In this document: positions 60,343 to 64,000 of the stretch, piece after piece
Layout: each line of letters opens with the position of its first letter
How positions within the stretch are numbered: the stretch's first letter is position 1
DNA from: Dolomedes plantarius
Lineage: Eukaryota > Arthropoda > Arachnida > Araneae > Dolomedidae
NCBI GenBank assembly: GCA_907164885.2
Contig: OU015499.1
Span: forward strand, 165,424,330 to 165,488,329
DNA: 64,000 nt
Direction: 5' to 3'
Made by a program: the position numbers and the translations under genes
The notes under the pieces: model-generated
Database searches by the model: none
Told to the model about the DNA's origin: nothing
What the model saw: only the letters and a program-made list of their open reading frames with translations

Positions 60343-62899
60343 GTGTTGGATCAAACATTTGAAAACAATTCTTTCTTCCCACGCGTGTTGTTTTATCGTG
60401 GTTTTTGATTCCTAATACTGTTTAACTGATATTTAATTTATAATGTAGTAGTAGATCAGTGGAGCGCCAACTTTTTTCGATGTTCTATAAATACAAAACC
60501 ACGCCAACCCAATGGAAATTTATTGGTAATAGCAAATTTAAAAAAAAAATATAGGAAAATGTTAACAAAAGAGTAGAAAAACAAAATAAGCAAATTCTGA
60601 GGAACTATTTCAAAAATCACTGAACTGTTGATTTTGGGTACATATATTTACTTTGTATAATAACAATAAAATTCCTTACCATGTACATTTGTTTTTTTTT
60701 TTGCCAAATCTTAGGTGACTCAAACCTCCTGTTTAAGTATCAATATGCATTTGTATTTCATTTAGATAAAAACTAATAAAAATTAAAATTGCAAAAGACC
60801 AGGATTTTAAAATGATAAGTTTCTTGTTAAAACACTGAAAATTATAAATTTCATTTATGTATACAACACTAAACTCGAAAAAAAAATCAGTGATAAGGGT
60901 GAACCTGGATCTCGGATTGTATTTGGAGAAATGTTTTGGGATGCTACTCTCATATCATGGTTATTCCCATTTTGAAAACCCATTCTCGCACACAAAAGTA
61001 AAAGCGATGGAAGCCTCGTTAGACTTTTCGACACCTTATTTATTAGTATCGTAGATAACAAATTCACCTTATTTATTAAAGGAAAGGTTTTAATTATCTA
61101 TTAAAGGAAGGTTAATTAACACCTTATTTATCAGTTTCGCAGATCTGTAACATATAAAAAATATAAATAAAAATATGTAAATATAGAAAGTGCTTTTTAA
61201 TTCAGTAATTCCCATTATGACATATATTTACTCCAGATTATCCGCGACCCCTCTGTAGGCAAGTGCTCGAGAACATTTTCAGTAATTGTTCGTTTTGTTT
61301 ACGACCTCGCTTTTGCTCTTTCCCCGAACTCTCAAGTTGTCAGTACTAAGCTAGAGCATAACACGGGTTTGCAAATTTTTTGGTGATTTCGCCTAGTTAG
61401 AGGTTTTCGAACCAAAAGTGTTGAAACTACATGGAACTTAGATACAATGCAATCGGATATTCATCCCAAAAATTAACGCCAAAAGTAAGTGTGTTGCTTA
61501 GCACACACTCAAATTTCAGTATACGAAGAAGAGGTTTCTCGTTGGAAGCCCTTCCTAAATTTTTTCCATCTGCGTTGTAATTATTTTACGTTTTTCATTA
61601 ACGTACAAATAAGCGCCAGATCGTCCTAAAATTCGTGATTAGCCAGAATGTGCGTTTCTTCTGGAGACATTGCATTTCAATGTCGCTGGTTTAAAGAGAG
61701 CTTCAGAAGAACAATTTTAGGCTGCTGTGTGCTAACACATTGGATTCTCTCACCTCCATGTGAACCCACGGAGAAAATGTGTCTACTTTTGACAGCTCCA
61801 TAAATGCTCATCATACAATAAAAATGGTATTATCACATTAAAAAATATGAATTTTTAAAATTTTTTAACAAAATTTAATTCTTACGCCAGACGCATTGCA
61901 CTCCCTTTAACTAAATATATTTTACGCTATATACTGTACTACTGTGACATTTCCTGTGTCACGAACTAAAAGTTTTACAACATTTCCGAAAATCACTGAA
62001 ATATATATCAAAGTATGCAGAAATACATAGATTTATGCTTTGTTTTTAAATTGTCTTTCTTTCATGTAAAGGTACCCGTAAAAGGATTTAATCAACACCT
62101 AGAGTTTAACTTTTATTTCAAAACATAGCCGTGCAATGTGCGACTTGAATTCCCAATATTGAGAAATTTGGAATGAATCCGAAGAAAAGGGATGGAGCAT
62201 TTTGGGAAGTGCTGGGCAAAAATTATATTAGGTGACATCATTTTGCCATCTTATACATACTGAATATTTGGAGGAAATATACATAGGGGATTCTAAGTGT
62301 CTTCAATGTAGTAAAAAAGGTCCTCATTTAACATATAGAGCAAAAAATTTAAAACAGAGGTTGAAGGTGCATTAAAAATTCAAATTCGATGTTTCAAATG
62401 TGCCGAAATACATCATTTTGTCTGAATGAGTCGCAATTTCGGCTTTCCTGTCAGCGAACTCACATCACGCGGTACCTAAATCAGATCCTATCCTCCTATT
62501 TTAGCAGTCAAAACAGATTTCCCAGCATGCGTCAGCGACCCGGGAAGACGAAATCGTCCATTTCAATGGCCACAACTTACTTCATCGGATGGCTCGCCCT
62601 GTTCGGCAGAACGCCTGTGCACAAGATAGCACAAGAAAAGAACGAAGAAAACTCCAAAGATGATAGCGTACAACATACTTTGAAGCGGCTCAATATCAGA
62701 GTGACGAAATCTTTGGAACACGGTGGTCTTTACAATGTTTTCATTGTGCTTTATGGTTAACTGTTGGTTTATGGCTACCCGGTGCCTTCCGTTCGTTTAT
62801 TTGTTATTGTTAAGTCATTGTTGACAGTTATCTTTGTTACCGAAAGCATTATGAATCCAATATGGCGGAAGTTCATGAAAGGGAATACATCATCTGGAA

Positions 62900-63150
62900 G
62901 GACCTGAGGTAGCGTAGAGGCAGCACGTCAGCTTTCGGAGCTAAGGGTCCTCGATTCGAAAAACCTCCGAGTCTAGGTCGGATAAGTCCGTAGACAGGAG
63001 AGTCCCTCTACCACCCTCAGACGTCGCCCTTTGGGGGGCTCGGTGAAAATGGAGTTGGCACCAGTCTAAACCTGAGCCGCACCTCTCAGCCCGATAGCCT
63101 ATATAGACAGGGCCTAGAATGAATTCCGACCACAGAAACAACAACATATC
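62900..63150 (+). mobile_element. tRNA-like SINE candidate (copy 2)
   Basis: Same head and body as the copy at 4120, with a better B-box-like TCGATTCGAA at 62951. It lacks about 28 bases near 63010 that copy 1 has. Confidence 0.5.
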
Positions 63151-63722
63151 ATCTTGAAAAAGAATATTTGAACTCATAAAAATCAGAACGCGATTCAAAC
63201 ACTTCTCGTCTGTTTTAATCGCCTGTATGAGGATTAATGGGCAGTTTTTACGACTCCAGGCAGCTGAATTTTATAAGAAAGAACTTTTCCTTGTATGGAA
63301 GTATCTGTAGGACCCATTATTTGGATCAAAATATCACTTTTGGCGACCCGGCTACACCAGATATTCGCAACCCAATTTACGAAACTTTGACAAGCGTACG
63401 AGCCACATCCTTCAGCTCTGATATAAAATTAGTTTTTCGCATCGCGGTGCTACCAGCTCATTTTCTTGACGTTTCATTCTTTGTTCTCGAGTAAATGTCA
63501 TACGACCAATCGGTGTGTTTAATTCGTTCGAATTTCTATTAAATGTTGTGCTATCTATTTTGAGCATTTTTTCGTTTTAATGGATTCAGATGTTGCCAGC
63601 CTAACTTAAATAAGCGGACACTAATGCATACATAAATAAATAAATGAAAAAATAATATGCTTAAACAACTTTCGGTTTATTTTTTTAAATTCTATCTTTC
63701 CATATCTACACACACACACAAG

Positions 63723-64000
63723 GAACTTAGTCTCTTTGAAAGAGGTGTTATAGTTGGTTGTCACATTAGTGGCAAATTGCCGTAGAATTATCACAGCCAC
63801 GGGCAACTATTGGTACAGTTGACCAATGTTACAGTTGACCCAGTGAACAAGTTGAAGACCACGGGAGTACGAACTGCACTCGTTGGTCGTCCCCCTAAGC
63901 TGACCGAACGGGATCGGCGCGTCCCGAAGCGTGAGGTTCGTAAGAACCGCCAGAAACCACTCCAAATCATCAACAGTGAGCTTCAACAGGCAGCAGGGGT
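63723..64000 (+). pseudogene. Tc1-like transposase pseudogene (copy 2), cut by window end
   Basis: Reads ELSLFERGVIVGCHISGK at its start and keeps the helix-turn-helix hook region, with PKLTERDRRVPKREV in place of PRKLTERDRRVPKREV. Frame breaks are in the same places as in copy 1, so the copy was already dead when duplicated. Confidence 0.8.

Larger units (their letters stand above)
60451..64000 (+). repeat. Long direct repeat, copy 2
   Basis: Matches 1-5246 in the same orientation without the two extra blocks of copy 1, and is cut by the window end. It keeps the conserved 232-base block, the SINE-like block and the Tc1-like pseudogene. Confidence 0.9.

Overview
The window is non-coding-rich eukaryotic DNA. 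It is AT-rich and packed with class II transposons, Helitron ends, tRNA-like SINEs, satellites and microsatellites, with spliced genes of short exons and a C2H2 zinc-finger gene. The mix suggests an arthropod, perhaps a chelicerate such as a spider; that placement is inference from repeat style and is weak. Nothing bacterial was seen.

Layout. 1-5246 and 60451-64000 are two direct copies of one long repeat, each carrying the same nested SINE-like block and the same broken Tc1-like transposase. 6506-8765 is a 2.26-kb TIR transposon with 4-bp target duplications and a broken transposase-like CDS. 9354-9790 is a tRNA-type SINE. 10409-24964 is the most striking object: a 14.6-kb hAT-type element, with TIRs and a perfect 8-bp target duplication, whose interior is almost entirely a ~194-copy, 66-bp satellite. 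The satellite unit resembles the element's own terminal sequence. 25330-33700 is AT-rich, mostly unrecognised DNA. 33700-38515 holds a 152-bp satellite, a TTAA-flanked TIR element with a hAT MITE nested in it, a Helitron-related tandem repeat, and two Helitron 3' ends facing opposite ways. 39010-40071 is a second hAT (8-bp target duplication, remnant of the C-terminal transposase domain). 40262-40948 is a compact Helitron.

41562-43187 encodes a 541-aa C2H2 zinc-finger protein followed by decayed extra fingers. 45113-47301 is a broken pogo/Tigger transposon on the minus strand. 48687-49560 is a 34-bp minisatellite. 52732-59945 (minus strand) carries nine short exons with canonical splice sites that join in one continuous reading frame of 253 codons plus a stop. 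Two of them are microexons of 30 and 18 bp. This is the best-supported cellular gene, but I do not recognise the protein. Its introns hold small MITEs and a foldback element.

The functional content is therefore one spliced gene of unknown role, one probable zinc-finger regulator and a large mobile-element community. The hAT-borne satellite is the strongest candidate for something undescribed: a transposon that appears to have amplified its own end into a 12.8-kb array with higher-order structure, while still bounded by an intact target-site duplication.
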